A stretch of DNA of 64,000 nt from Vibrio atypicus (GCF_009811315.1 NZ_BLID01000011.1:49108-113107), one strand, 5' to 3'; positions 34,569-44,836 are shown, numbered from the stretch's first letter. A program made the numbers and translations. Notes: generated from the letters alone by a model not told the origin.

Positions 34569-35195
34569 GTGCTCAGCATTCTTATTACTCAATTCGTTGT
34601 CCTGTGGGCTGTCATCGACCCTATCGGCAGTGTTCCGGTCTATTTGTCACAAACCTCACACTTAACTGCAAAACAGCGCCGCTTAGTCGCCCTGAAAGCC
34701 GTTGCTATAGCCACTGGTGTCTTACTGTTTTTCCTACTCGCTGGACAACTGTTGCTTGAAGCGATGCAAATTCCACTGCCCGCATTCCAAGCCGCAGGTG
34801 GATTGGTGTTGTTACTTTTTGCCCTGACGATGATTTTCGGTGAGTCCAAGCCAGAGCAAGAGACCAAGTTATCCCAAGAGATCAGCCACTCTGATCTAGC
34901 CGATTTAGCCGTCTACCCTTTAGCGATTCCATCCATTGCTTCTCCTGGTGCAATGATGGCAATTGTGATGCTAACCGATAACCACCGCTACTCTCTGTTT
35001 GATCAAGGCTTAACCGCAGCCGTGATGATTGCGGTTCTATTGATTACCTTACTGCTTCTTCTTGGAGCAACGCACATACAAAAGTGGATTGGTAATGTTG
35101 GCGCGGCGATTATCAGTCGCGTAATGGGGCTAATATTGGCAGCAGTGGCAGTCAATAATCTGCTGATGGGGATCAAAGATTTCTACTTAAGCTGA
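34569..35195 (+). CDS. MarC/YhgN-family membrane protein
   Basis: A 208-residue integral inner-membrane protein of the MarC/UPF0056 family with six hydrophobic helices. The start LSILITQFVVLWAVIDPIGSVPVYLS carries the family DPIG motif, and PLAIPSIASPGAMMAIVML is the second conserved segment. Start codon GTG after CTGGGAGAAAA. Members are sometimes called NAAT-type transporters, but the physiological substrate is unproven. The terminator at 35284 ends this transcript. Confidence 0.88.
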   Translation: MLSILITQFVVLWAVIDPIGSVPVYLSQTSHLTAKQRRLVALKAVAIATGVLLFFLLAGQLLLEAMQIPLPAFQAAGGLVLLLFALTMIFGESKPEQETKLSQEISHSDLADLAVYPLAIPSIASPGAMMAIVMLTDNHRYSLFDQGLTAAVMIAVLLITLLLLLGATHIQKWIGNVGAAIISRVMGLILAAVAVNNLLMGIKDFYLS

Positions 35196-35283
35196 TTTAT
35201 TTTCCTTACCGCACTGCAGAAACATTAGACTTTTGGCTAATTTAACACGGTGTTAACATCACAAATTCCAAACGATTCCCTTT

Positions 35284-35310
35284 AAGCGCCTTATTTTTAG
35301 GCGCTTTTTG
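35284..35310 (+). terminator. Terminator after marC-family gene
   Basis: AAGCGCCT and AGGCGCTT pair around TATTTTT, followed by TTTG. Confidence 0.88.
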
Positions 35311-35415
35311 TTTTATACGCCCCGACTAAAGTTGAAAAGAGTTCTTGCCCCACCCTTGCTAGTGTAGATATTGAAACATTTTCTTAACAACAAAACCAAT
35401 CGTAAGGAGGCGGCA

Positions 35416-35679
35416 ATGGCGTTTGAAAGTCAGGAAAGAGCCAAAGCCTATTGGGACAAGAACGTAAAACTGATGATCAACCTAATGGTAGTTTGGTTTG
35501 TCGTTTCTTTTGGGTGCGGCATTTTATTTGTCGACGTACTTAATCAATTTCAAATAGGTGGTTACAAACTAGGATTCTGGTTTGCACAGCAAGGATCCAT
35601 CTATACCTTCCTAGGTATTATTTTCTACTACGCGTGGAAAATGCGCCAACTAGACCGTGAATTCGGCGTAGATGAGTAA
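35416..35679 (+). CDS. DUF4212 symporter small subunit
   Basis: An 87-residue membrane protein (TIGR03647/DUF4212) with two hydrophobic helices (LMINLMVVWFVVSFGCGILFV and the segment around GSIYTFLGIIFYYAW). The start at 35416 follows a near-perfect TAAGGAGG; an upstream frame to 35371 is unlikely. It is 12 bases before the large symporter subunit, the invariable partner of this family. Probably needed for assembly or activity of that transporter. Confidence 0.9.
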   Translation: MAFESQERAKAYWDKNVKLMINLMVVWFVVSFGCGILFVDVLNQFQIGGYKLGFWFAQQGSIYTFLGIIFYYAWKMRQLDREFGVDE

Positions 35680-35691
35680 GGAGTAACTCAG

Positions 35692-37419
35692 ATGGATTTG
35701 AAAACAATCACTTATCTCGTAGTAGGTGCTACCTTTATTCTCTATATCGGTATAGCGATTTGGGCACGCGCGGGTTCAACAAAAGAGTTCTATGTTGCTG
35801 GCGGCGGTGTAAACCCAATTGCTAACGGTATGGCGACAGCTGCGGACTGGATGTCTGCTGCATCATTTATTTCAATGGCAGGTTTGATTGCCTTTATGGG
35901 CTACGGCGGCAGTGTCTTCCTCATGGGTTGGACTGGCGGGTACGTACTGTTGGCACTATTACTTGCTCCTTACCTACGTAAGTTTGGTAAGTTCACGGTA
36001 CCTGAGTTTGTAGGTGAGCGTTTCTACTCAAACGCAGCACGTATTGTAGCAGTAGTCTGTCTTATCATCGCATCGGTAACCTACGTTATCGGCCAGATGA
36101 AAGGCGTTGGTGTTGCGTTCGGTCGTTTCCTTGAAGTAGATTACTCAACTGGTCTTCTGATTGGTATGTGTATCGTATTTATGTACGCTGTAATGGGCGG
36201 TATGAAAGGCATCACGTACACGCAGATTGCTCAATATTGCGTACTCATTCTTGCTTACACTATCCCTGCAATCTTTATCTCTCTGCAACTAACAGGTAAC
36301 CCACTACCACAAATCGGTCTAGGAAGTACCATTTCCGGCACCGATGTCTATCTCCTCGATAGGCTCGACCAAGTGGTGACCGAACTAGGATTCAGTGAAT
36401 ATACCACCCAAGTCCGTGGTGATACGCTAAACATGTTTGTTTACACCATGTCACTGATGATTGGTACTGCTGGTCTACCACACGTAATCATCCGCTTCTT
36501 CACTGTACCAAAAGTGCGTGACGCACGTACCTCAGCAGGTTGGGCATTGTTCTTCATCGCGATCCTATACACGACTGCACCAGCAGTATCTGCAATGGCT
36601 CGCTTAAACCTAATGGATACAGTAAACCCTGCACCTGGCCAACACCTTGCTTATGATGAGCGTCCGGATTGGTTCAAGAACTGGGAGAAAACAGGTCTAC
36701 TAGGCTTTGATGATAAGAACGGCGACGGCCTTATCGAATACACATCAAGCGCAGCAACAAACGAGCTAAAAGTTGACCGTGACATCATGGTACTGGCTAA
36801 CCCTGAGATTGCGAAGCTACCTAACTGGGTAATCGCTCTTGTGGCAGCGGGTGGTCTAGCGGCGGCACTTTCTACGGCGGCAGGTCTACTGCTTGCGATA
36901 TCCTCGGCCATCTCCCATGACTTAATCAAGGGCGTAATAAATCCGAATATATCCGAGAAGAAAGAGCTACTCGCAAGTCGAATAGCCATGGCGGTCGCCA
37001 TCGCAGTCGCAGGTTATCTTGGCCTCAATCCACCTGGTTTTGCGGCAGGTACGGTAGCTCTGGCGTTCGGTCTGGCGGCATCCTCTATCTTCCCTGCGTT
37101 GATGATGGGTATCTTCAGTAAGAGCATCAACAAAGAAGGTGCAATCGCAGGTATGATTGCGGGTATCACAATTACACTGTTCTACGTATTCCAACACAAA
37201 GGCATCCTATTCATCGCTGATTGGAAATACCTAGAAAGCTGGGGCAGCAACTGGTTCTTAGGCATTGAACCAAACGCATTCGGTGCAATTGGTGCAATGT
37301 TTAACTTCATCGTTGCATTCGCAGTATCACGTGTAACTGAAGAAACACCACAAGAAGTGAAAGATTTAGTTGAACACGTACGCGTACCTGCAGGTGCTGG
37401 CGACGCTGTTGACCACTAA
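35692..37419 (+). CDS. Sodium:solute symporter, VC_2705 subfamily (acetate permease-like)
   Basis: A 575-residue inner-membrane SSS-family symporter (TIGR03648) with about 13 helices, related to the acetate permease ActP. Core features are AGGGVNPIANGMATAADWMSA near residue 35 and AALSTAAGLLLAISSAISHD in the C-terminal half. A hydrophilic insert (about 310-360) includes D340-E349 DDKNGDGLIE, resembling a calcium-binding loop. AAGGAGTAAC precedes the ATG. Together with the DUF4212 subunit and the nearby acs and crbS it probably imports acetate or a similar carboxylate. Confidence 0.9.
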   Translation: MDLKTITYLVVGATFILYIGIAIWARAGSTKEFYVAGGGVNPIANGMATAADWMSAASFISMAGLIAFMGYGGSVFLMGWTGGYVLLALLLAPYLRKFGKFTVPEFVGERFYSNAARIVAVVCLIIASVTYVIGQMKGVGVAFGRFLEVDYSTGLLIGMCIVFMYAVMGGMKGITYTQIAQYCVLILAYTIPAIFISLQLTGNPLPQIGLGSTISGTDVYLLDRLDQVVTELGFSEYTTQVRGDTLNMFVYTMSLMIGTAGLPHVIIRFFTVPKVRDARTSAGWALFFIAILYTTAPAVSAMARLNLMDTVNPAPGQHLAYDERPDWFKNWEKTGLLGFDDKNGDGLIEYTSSAATNELKVDRDIMVLANPEIAKLPNWVIALVAAGGLAAALSTAAGLLLAISSAISHDLIKGVINPNISEKKELLASRIAMAVAIAVAGYLGLNPPGFAAGTVALAFGLAASSIFPALMMGIFSKSINKEGAIAGMIAGITITLFYVFQHKGILFIADWKYLESWGSNWFLGIEPNAFGAIGAMFNFIVAFAVSRVTEETPQEVKDLVEHVRVPAGAGDAVDH

Positions 37420-37437
37420 TAATAATACCTGAACCAC

Positions 37438-37461
37438 AAAAGCCCCGATTGGGGCTTTTTT
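37438..37461 (+). terminator. Terminator after the symporter gene
   Basis: AAAAGCCCC-GATT-GGGGCTTTTTT, perfect stem and T-tract. Confidence 0.93.
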
Positions 37462-37514
37462 ATTCGCTAGATTAGGTTAATTTAACCTTACGTCGTTGTA
37501 GCAAGGAAGCCAAC

Positions 37515-37997
37515 ATGTTCAAAAATAAGCATTTTATTATCGCATTACTGATCGCCCCAATTCTTTCTTTGATTGCTTACTTTGGCACTGACATGGCGTT
37601 AAGTGAGAAGCCACATGCAGCAAAAGAAGGGGAAAGCTACAAATTAGCCGCCAAATCGAACTGCCGCTATACGAGTGGTCTGTGTGACTTAAATAATGGC
37701 GATTTCAAAGTGCAATTTCGTTCGGAAAAGCTCACCGAATCAGAACTACAGCTGTCATTAAAATCCGCGTTCCCATTAGACGGCGTGAAACTCTCTTTAG
37801 TTGATAGCCAAGATCAAGCTGGACAACCTATTGACATGACGGCAGCCGACCAAGCCGGGAACAATTGGTACATTACCCTACCTAAACCTGCATCAGCAGA
37901 AAGCTGGTTACGCATGGCGATTCAAGCAGACGGCACTTTTTACTACGGCGAAACTCAAACTGCATTTGTTAAATACGAAACACTCTTTACTGAATAG
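37515..37997 (+). CDS. Conserved hypothetical membrane-anchored protein
   Basis: A 160-residue protein with one N-terminal membrane helix (HFIIALLIAPILSLIAYFG) and a periplasmic beta-rich domain. Two cysteines (SNCRYTSGLCDL) probably form a disulfide. CAAGGAAG precedes the ATG. I do not recognise the family. It lies in the acetate neighbourhood between the symporter and crbS, flanked by terminators on both sides, so it is a single-gene unit. Confidence 0.75.
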   Translation: MFKNKHFIIALLIAPILSLIAYFGTDMALSEKPHAAKEGESYKLAAKSNCRYTSGLCDLNNGDFKVQFRSEKLTESELQLSLKSAFPLDGVKLSLVDSQDQAGQPIDMTAADQAGNNWYITLPKPASAESWLRMAIQADGTFYYGETQTAFVKYETLFTE

Positions 37998-38015
37998 CCA
38001 TTAGCTTAAACGTAC

Positions 38016-38044
38016 AAAGGGTTGGCAATTGCCAACCCTTTTTT
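38016..38044. terminator. Bidirectional terminator
   Basis: AAAGGGTTGGCAATTGCCAACCCTTT is a perfect palindrome with A-run and T-run on either side, serving the hypothetical gene (plus) and crbS (minus). Confidence 0.9.
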
Positions 38045-38066
38045 ATCAATGTCATTGAGTAACTCT

Positions 38067-41000
38067 CTATACCCGATTCAATATCGCTCTTAACTTAAGC
38101 GGCTTCACGGGCTTAGGAATAAAACCAAAGCCATTAGATTTAATACCATCCATCATGTCATTGGTGCGGTCAGCACTAATGATGACCCCTTCAAAGCTAT
38201 CTCCGAGGCGCAGTCGACACTGCTGCAAGACTTCAAGCCCCGTTCGACCATTGTCGAGACGATAATCAGAAAGAATCACGTCTGGTAGCCAGTCGTCTTC
38301 GATCGATTTCAAGCTAGTTACAATATCGGTTGCCGTTCTTACGTCACAGCCCCAACGAGCGAGAAGGTTCTCCATCCCCACGAGAATGTCTGGCTCATTA
38401 TCAACGCAAAGGACTTTAAGATGACTCAAATCAGATACCGCAGCCGTCGGTGCCACTTGAGGCTGAGCTAATACTTGTGTAGCGCGACTCAAAGTAATAG
38501 AGAAGACACTCCCCTCACCGGGCCAAGAACGCATCGAGATCTGGTGTCCAAGCACGTGGGCAATACCTTTAGAAATGGCTAAACCTAAACCCAAACCTTG
38601 ATCCGAACGAACCTGACTACCACGAGTAAACTCCTCAAAGATCTCTTGCTGCTTATCTTCATCAATACCCGTGCCGTTATCCCACACATCAATACGCGCT
38701 TGTCCATCTACCCGTCGAACACCCAATACCACTTTGCCATTTGGGTTATAACGGAACGCATTGGTTAAGAAATTTTGAACCACGCGGCGGAGCAGTTTTG
38801 GGTCAGATTCAACAATAAGTTGGCTAGGCACCATCTCAAACTCAATCCCCTGCTGTTTGGCTAATGCACTAAACTCAGCATTCAAATTGGCCAACACATC
38901 ATTGACGGCAAACGCATGCACATTGACATCGAGCTTGCCCGATTCAAGTCGTGAAATATCAAGTAAATCACCAATCAAATCTTCTGCCGCACCCAACGCA
39001 CTTTCAATGTAGTGAGAAAGCTTTTTGGTCTCTTCTTCTTTTGCCACTTCAGACAATGACGACGCAAATAACCTTGCTGCATTTAACGGTTGCATCAAGT
39101 CGTGGCTCACGGCCGCAAGAAATCGTGATTTAGACTGTGACTCATGCTCCGATCGTTGAGTCGCTGCGACTAACTGCTTATTTAGATTCTCTAACTCTTG
39201 AGTTCGTTTATGAACACGCTCTTCCAGAGATTCGTTCGCCTCTTTTAACGCTTGTTCTGCGTCTCGGAAAACGGTGATGTCAGTAAAACTCATTACAAAG
39301 CCGCCACCCGGCATTGGATTCCCCTGCACTTCAATCACTCTGCCATCAGGGCGAACGCGAGAAGAAGTATGCCTTGTACCATGCTCAAGGTGATAGACGC
39401 GGCGACGAACGTGTTCTTCTGGATCGCCAGGGCCGCATAAACCCTGCTCCGCATTGTGACGAATCACATCCGCAATGGGTCTGCCGACCTGAATCAATCC
39501 GGTTGGAAAGGTAAACAGTTCTAAATAACGTTGGTTCCACGCCACCAGCCTAAGTTGTTTATCAACCACAGCAATGCCCTGACCAATATGTTCAATCGCG
39601 CCTTGCAGTAAGCCACGGCTAAAGTCATACAGCTCCGAGGCCTCATCAACAATGGTTGCCACCTCTTCGAGCTGCATATTGCGCCCTTGCAGCGCAGAGG
39701 TCAGTACTAACTTAGCTGATGACGCACCGAATACCCCAGCGAGAACCCGCTCAGTATGACGAATCAGTGTAGAAGGGGCTTGCTGGTTCGGTAGCATGGT
39801 TTCATGCTGCTGCATCCAATACTGCTTGAACGCATTTCGCACCCGCTGCCGCCCAACAAAGCGTGAAGCAAGCATCTCTAATTCACCGACAGTGACACGG
39901 CTTTGGTAGAGACTCATGTTTTCGCTTTCTGGCAGTGGCGTCCCGACGAATGAAGCAGATTGTAAACGCTCACTCAGGCTGGCGCGCGTCACAGAGGAGA
40001 TCAAAACATAACAAAGAGCATTGGCAACAACACTCAATACAATGCCCCAATCAGAGCTTTGAATCCCAGAACCATCAAGAAACGCTGGAGGGCTCACCAC
40101 CCAGAGCAAGAAGTTACTATCCGCATCGCCTGCCAGCATGTCCGTTTGGCTCATCAAGGTAATCAGCCAAATAGTGAAGCCAACAGCAAGGCCTACATAA
40201 GCCCCTTTACGATTGCCTTGACGCCAATACATACCACCAATGATGGCAGGTGCGAATTGGGTAATCGCCGCAAAAGAGAGAAAACCAATCGCAGATAAAG
40301 AGTGAATATTGCCAAGTGCCTGATAGAAGCCCCATGCTCCAAACAGTAGCAACATGATCAAGCCACGACGAATAACTAACAATAACCCTGAAAAATGGCG
40401 ATGATTGCGCTGAGTTAACCGCATTCGGCGCAATAGCAATGGCATCACTAAGTCGTTCGACACCATGATTGCCAAAGCAATAGTAGAAACAATCACCATA
40501 CCACTCGCCGCAGACGTACCACCAAGAAAAGCCAATAGAGCGATATCTTGCGCCCCGACAGCCATAGGCAAGCTGATCACATAGGTATCGGCACTCACAC
40601 CCGATAATAAGCTTTGCCCCACCCAAGCGATTGGTAAAACAAATAAGCCCATTAAGATGAGGTATAGCGGGAACAACCAACGCGCGGTGTGCAGATCTTG
40701 CGCCCGTTCATTTTCAACCACCATAGTATGAAACTGACGAGGCAGGCAGACGATCGCCATCATCGTCAGCAAGGTATGGATAATCAGGGTTGGGACATTA
40801 GGGGATTGATAGGTTTGTGAAGCGATCTCAAGCAGTTCAATATCACTACGACCAAGAGCTAAATAGAGAATAAAACAGCCGACCACTAAAAAGGCTACCA
40901 GCTTGAGTACTGACTCAAAAGCGATCGCCATCATCATGCCGCGGTGGTGCTCAGTGTTATCAATATGACGAGTACCAAACAGCATGGTAAAAATAGCCAA

Positions 41001-41495
41001 TGCTGCAACCACGAACCAAGAGACATCAGCCCCTTCTTCGCCCACGCTACCAGAGAGTTCGGGAGCTATGATCTCAAGCCCCATGGTAATACCACGCAGT
41101 TGTAGTGCAATATATGGCAAGATACCAGCAACCGCGATTAGAGTAACGACCACCGCTAACCCTTGCGACTTACCATATCGAGCAGCAATAAAGTCAGCAA
41201 TGGAAGTGATGTGCTCTCGTTTGGCGGTAATGATTAAGCGAGCCAACACCCGCCAACCCAAAGTAAACACAATAATGGGCGCGATGTAGATCGGTAGAAA
41301 TGACCAAGGGTTATTGCTGGCCTGCCCGACCGTTCCATAGAAGGTCCACGACGTACAGTAAACCGCAATCGACAAGCTGTAGATCCAAGGTCGCCACTTT
41401 GCCAACCACTTGCTTTGCTTATCTCCATACCAGGCAATAAAAAACAGTAACCCGAGATACAACAGTGATACCAATATCACTAACCAACCTTGCAT
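38067..41495 (-). CDS. crbS: Transporter-type hybrid sensor kinase CrbS
   Basis: A 1142-residue membrane sensor. An SSS-like domain of about 13 helices (residues 1-500) is followed by a linker/STAC region, a PAS domain (about 640-760, GIAVVDKQLRLVAWN), a coiled coil, a histidine kinase with the H-box AAVSHDLMQPLNAARL and ATPase motifs DNGTGI and GLGLGLAIS, and a C-terminal receiver with the predicted phospho-Asp in ILSDYRLDNG. This is the CrbS architecture; V. cholerae CrbS with CrbR activates acs. It presumably senses acetate or a related cue. Full length. Confidence 0.9.
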   Translation of the reverse strand: MQGWLVILVSLLYLGLLFFIAWYGDKQSKWLAKWRPWIYSLSIAVYCTSWTFYGTVGQASNNPWSFLPIYIAPIIVFTLGWRVLARLIITAKREHITSIADFIAARYGKSQGLAVVVTLIAVAGILPYIALQLRGITMGLEIIAPELSGSVGEEGADVSWFVVAALAIFTMLFGTRHIDNTEHHRGMMMAIAFESVLKLVAFLVVGCFILYLALGRSDIELLEIASQTYQSPNVPTLIIHTLLTMMAIVCLPRQFHTMVVENERAQDLHTARWLFPLYLILMGLFVLPIAWVGQSLLSGVSADTYVISLPMAVGAQDIALLAFLGGTSAASGMVIVSTIALAIMVSNDLVMPLLLRRMRLTQRNHRHFSGLLLVIRRGLIMLLLFGAWGFYQALGNIHSLSAIGFLSFAAITQFAPAIIGGMYWRQGNRKGAYVGLAVGFTIWLITLMSQTDMLAGDADSNFLLWVVSPPAFLDGSGIQSSDWGIVLSVVANALCYVLISSVTRASLSERLQSASFVGTPLPESENMSLYQSRVTVGELEMLASRFVGRQRVRNAFKQYWMQQHETMLPNQQAPSTLIRHTERVLAGVFGASSAKLVLTSALQGRNMQLEEVATIVDEASELYDFSRGLLQGAIEHIGQGIAVVDKQLRLVAWNQRYLELFTFPTGLIQVGRPIADVIRHNAEQGLCGPGDPEEHVRRRVYHLEHGTRHTSSRVRPDGRVIEVQGNPMPGGGFVMSFTDITVFRDAEQALKEANESLEERVHKRTQELENLNKQLVAATQRSEHESQSKSRFLAAVSHDLMQPLNAARLFASSLSEVAKEEETKKLSHYIESALGAAEDLIGDLLDISRLESGKLDVNVHAFAVNDVLANLNAEFSALAKQQGIEFEMVPSQLIVESDPKLLRRVVQNFLTNAFRYNPNGKVVLGVRRVDGQARIDVWDNGTGIDEDKQQEIFEEFTRGSQVRSDQGLGLGLAISKGIAHVLGHQISMRSWPGEGSVFSITLSRATQVLAQPQVAPTAAVSDLSHLKVLCVDNEPDILVGMENLLARWGCDVRTATDIVTSLKSIEDDWLPDVILSDYRLDNGRTGLEVLQQCRLRLGDSFEGVIISADRTNDMMDGIKSNGFGFIPKPVKPLKLRAILNRV

Positions 41496-41528
41496 CAGAT
41501 ATCCTTATCTATTCGCTATTTCAGTCGT

Positions 41529-41557
41529 AAAAAAACCTCTCCATATTGGAGAGGTTT
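41529..41557 (-). terminator. Terminator of the MFS gene
   Basis: On the minus strand AAACCTCTCC and GGAGAGGTTT pair across a 5-base loop, followed by TTTTTAC. Confidence 0.88.
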
Positions 41558-41597
41558 CATTTAACTAAGGATACCCTTTGAACTCAATCAGTCCGGG

Positions 41598-42776
41598 TTA
41601 ATTCTGTGGTTCAGGCTCCATAACCTTAGCGCCATGAGACGATTGAGGATCAACTTTAATCAACAACGCCAACACCCCCATTGCCGCCATCGCCCAGAAT
41701 ACATTCGCTCCCCATCGCTCGTATCCCCAGCCACTTAAGGTTGTCATCAAAGCGATAAAGGCACCTAGAGGAATCGCATTATACAAGGCTTGCAGCGCCA
41801 CCATTTTGTGCGGTTCTGAATTCTGAATGTATTGAATAGCACCAATATGAGCAATGGCAAACGTCACCCCATGCAACAGCTGAATCATCACCAATGCAAG
41901 CAGCATCGTCGTAGAAGCAGTTAGCCCCCAGCGCACAATCACACCCACAGCGGCAACAACAAAAAAGGCCCGAAGTGACCAGCCTGCAAACAGGCGCTTA
42001 CTCAGTGCGAAAATCGCTACTTCGGCGACGACTCCAAGACTCCATAGGTAACCAATAATATCTTCTGAGTAACCCGCGCCTTTCCAGTAAATAGAACTAA
42101 AACTGTAATACGCTGCGTGGCTACCTTGAATCAAAGCCACCAGCAGCAAGAACTTCACGACTGGAATTTCACGCAGTAACTCAGTGAGTTTTGGTCGCTC
42201 TGCATGCTCTTCCGCCGTAGTGACTGGCATGGGATTAATACTGCGCATTGAAAAAATCAAACCGACCAATACACCAACTAAGGCCGTATACAGAATCATA
42301 TCAGTGCCAAACTTGGCCACCATAAAACCAACAACCGTTGAGCCTGCAATAAAGGCAATCGAACCCCATAGGCGGGTACGTCCATAGTCGAGCAATTTTA
42401 GACGAGAATAGTAGTTCGCCATCGCATCAGAAAGGGGAACAATTGGGCCACAACATAAGTTAAACAGTACTGTTGCTAACGCCATCAACCAAAAACTGCC
42501 GCCAGCAAAGAAGTGGAAACCAACAAACAGAAGCGCAGCAAAACTTAACCAACGCAGTGCTGGTATGAGATGCTCTACTTTATGGATTCGAGGTGTCAAC
42601 ACCATATTCGCCACACAACGAGTCGCAAAACCAATACCGACTAACAAACCAATATCAGTTGGTGATACGCCCTGCTCTTCAAACCACAGTGCCCAAAATG
42701 GCAGATACACACCATAGGCAAAGAAAAAGCCGATAAAATACTGGGAAATCCAGCCATAAGGAGAAGGGGTCAGCAT
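41598..42776 (-). CDS. MFS transporter (HcaT/phenylpropionate-permease type)
   Basis: A 392-residue 12-helix major facilitator protein similar to HcaT and the nucleoside-permease-like group: the start MLTPSPYGWISQYFIGFFFAYGVYLPFW and the loop GRTRLWGSIAF are typical. I chose ATG 42776 (GAGGTAATA upstream); the frame extends to 42932 without homology. The substrate is unknown; carboxylate uptake is a guess from family and from neighbouring acetate genes. Transcribed divergently from the CBS/DUF294 gene. Confidence 0.85.
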   Translation of the reverse strand: MLTPSPYGWISQYFIGFFFAYGVYLPFWALWFEEQGVSPTDIGLLVGIGFATRCVANMVLTPRIHKVEHLIPALRWLSFAALLFVGFHFFAGGSFWLMALATVLFNLCCGPIVPLSDAMANYYSRLKLLDYGRTRLWGSIAFIAGSTVVGFMVAKFGTDMILYTALVGVLVGLIFSMRSINPMPVTTAEEHAERPKLTELLREIPVVKFLLLVALIQGSHAAYYSFSSIYWKGAGYSEDIIGYLWSLGVVAEVAIFALSKRLFAGWSLRAFFVVAAVGVIVRWGLTASTTMLLALVMIQLLHGVTFAIAHIGAIQYIQNSEPHKMVALQALYNAIPLGAFIALMTTLSGWGYERWGANVFWAMAAMGVLALLIKVDPQSSHGAKVMEPEPQN

Positions 42777-42999
42777 TATTACCTCAAAATGCTTAAGAAC
42801 AGATGCCGTATTATCCACTTTGTAACAAAACTTAAAAAGGGAAGAATCAGTCCGAAACCGTTTCCGTATTCTCCCCTTGTAAACCTTACCCAAGTGAAAA
42901 GAGCCATTTATTGATCTGACAACTTCGACCAAAGTCGTCTGGCGGTTCTTTATAAACTTGTCACACTTAGGCTATGGTCTCTGCACATGTAGGTCACTC

Positions 43000-44826
43000 A
43001 TGCCTGACAAATTTAATATGCACTCCGCTCCGTTCAACCGCCTTGATGAGAAGCAACAAGCTCAGCTGCGGGCTTCTCTGGACGTTGCGTACTTTCGAGA
43101 AAAAGAGACCATATTGGCAACCAATGCAGACAGTCAGCACTTACATATTCTGATCAAAGGCGCGGTTGAAGAGCGTAGTGAAGATGGCAGCGAGATTTTT
43201 GCCCATTACGCTAATGATGACCTATTTGATGTTCGAGCCTTATTCGAAAACCAGGTTCGCCACCACTACGTCGCACTAGAAGATACTTTAGTTTACCTAC
43301 TGCCTAAGAAGATCTTTCTTGAGCTATACAACGATAACGGCCAATTCGCTGCCTATTTCGACACCAACCTTGCCAAGCGACAAGAGCTGATTGAAGCCGC
43401 GCAGCAACAGCAAAACCTCGCTGAGTTTATTCTGACTAAAGTCGATAGTGACATTTATCATCCGCCAATGATTTTAGAGCCGGACCAACCTCTCAATGAA
43501 GTTACTCGCACTTTAAAAGAGAACGGCATTGACTCAGCACTGGTGAAATTGAATGATGACGATATTCGTTTAATTGATGATCCAAGTAGCCTCCCTTATG
43601 GCATTGTCACTCGCACCAATATGCTTCATGCCGTTATGCTGGACGACCACCCTCTTGATACGCCAGTAGGTAAAATTGCCACCTTTCCTGTGATTCATAT
43701 TGATGACGGTGATTTCCTATTTAACGCCATGATCAAGATGACTCGAAATAGAATGAAACGCGTCATGGTCGCCGATGGAAAAGAAGCCGTCGGCATGCTA
43801 GATATGACGCAAATATTGAGTGCTTTCTCAACCCATTCTCACGTACTCACTTTGAGTATTGCTCGCGCATCCAGCGTAGAAGAATTGGCTATGGCTTCAA
43901 ACCGCCAACGCCAATTGGTTGATAGCCTACTAAGCAACGGTATCCGCACTCGATTCATCATGGAATTGATCTCTGCGGTTAATGAACAAATCATTGAAAA
44001 AGCCTTTGAACTGATTGTTCCACCAGCTCTTCACGATTACTGCTGCTTGGTGGTATTAGGCTCAGAAGGTCGTGGGGAACAGATCTTAAAAACCGATCAA
44101 GACAATGCCCTAATTGTTAAGGATGGTCTTGAGTGGCATCAATGCGAAAGTGTGATGGACCAACTCACTCACACCTTACAACAACTGGGCTATCCACTCT
44201 GCCCGGGCAATGTCATGGTCAACAACCCTAAATGGGTTAAAAGTCAAAGTGATTGGCAAAAAATGATCAGCAAATGGTCAAAGCCGACATCAGCCGAACA
44301 AGTGATGGACTTAGCCATATTTAGTGATGCTCATGCTGTCGCTGGCAATAAAGAATTATTAAAGCCAGTTAGGCATCATTTACGCCAGTTAATGCTCAAC
44401 AATATGTTGGCTCTGCAAGATTTCTGTCGCCCCGCACTGCAATTTTCATTGCCACTCACTCTGTTTGGCAACGTAAAAAAAGACAAACAAGGCGTCGACC
44501 TAAAAAGCGGCGGCATCTTTCCGATTGTTCACGGTATTCGAACGTTGGCGCTTGAGTACGGCATTGAAGAAAGCAACACTTTCGACCGGATAGAAACTCT
44601 GCGCACCAAACGTATTCTGGAGCCCGATACGGCAGATAACCTCAGTGAAGCACTTAAGCTATTTTTCAAACTGCGCTTGGGCCAACAACTCGCTAACCAA
44701 CACAGCAGTAATCGTATTGATTTAAAACAACTAGAACGAACCGAGCGAGATCTATTGCGCCATAGTTTGCACGTCGTGAAGAAATTTAAGCAGTTTCTTG
44801 GCTATCATTATCAGATAAGAGACTAA
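43000..44826 (+). CDS. cNMP-binding/CBS/DUF294 nucleotidyltransferase-like protein
   Basis: A 608-residue cytosolic protein: an N-terminal cyclic-nucleotide-like domain (about 10-125), a CBS pair (about 155-290), a DUF294 nucleotidyltransferase domain with LGSEGRGEQILKTDQDNALI and a DUF294 C-terminal domain. The DxD-like DQD in that motif and the GSEGRGE loop resemble GlnD-type enzymes. I chose ATG 43000; a TTG at 42958 and ATG 43018 are alternatives. It is followed 10 bases later by a DnaQ-like exonuclease, a pair often found beside actP/acs. Probably a signalling protein; substrate unknown. Confidence 0.87.
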   Translation: MPDKFNMHSAPFNRLDEKQQAQLRASLDVAYFREKETILATNADSQHLHILIKGAVEERSEDGSEIFAHYANDDLFDVRALFENQVRHHYVALEDTLVYLLPKKIFLELYNDNGQFAAYFDTNLAKRQELIEAAQQQQNLAEFILTKVDSDIYHPPMILEPDQPLNEVTRTLKENGIDSALVKLNDDDIRLIDDPSSLPYGIVTRTNMLHAVMLDDHPLDTPVGKIATFPVIHIDDGDFLFNAMIKMTRNRMKRVMVADGKEAVGMLDMTQILSAFSTHSHVLTLSIARASSVEELAMASNRQRQLVDSLLSNGIRTRFIMELISAVNEQIIEKAFELIVPPALHDYCCLVVLGSEGRGEQILKTDQDNALIVKDGLEWHQCESVMDQLTHTLQQLGYPLCPGNVMVNNPKWVKSQSDWQKMISKWSKPTSAEQVMDLAIFSDAHAVAGNKELLKPVRHHLRQLMLNNMLALQDFCRPALQFSLPLTLFGNVKKDKQGVDLKSGGIFPIVHGIRTLALEYGIEESNTFDRIETLRTKRILEPDTADNLSEALKLFFKLRLGQQLANQHSSNRIDLKQLERTERDLLRHSLHVVKKFKQFLGYHYQIRD

Positions 44827-44836
44827 GGAAGTAGGT

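Noticed and set aside
42777..42932. N-terminal extension of the MFS transporter
   Set aside because: The first membrane helix and ribosome binding site support the start at 42776; the extension is basic and hydrophilic with no family match.
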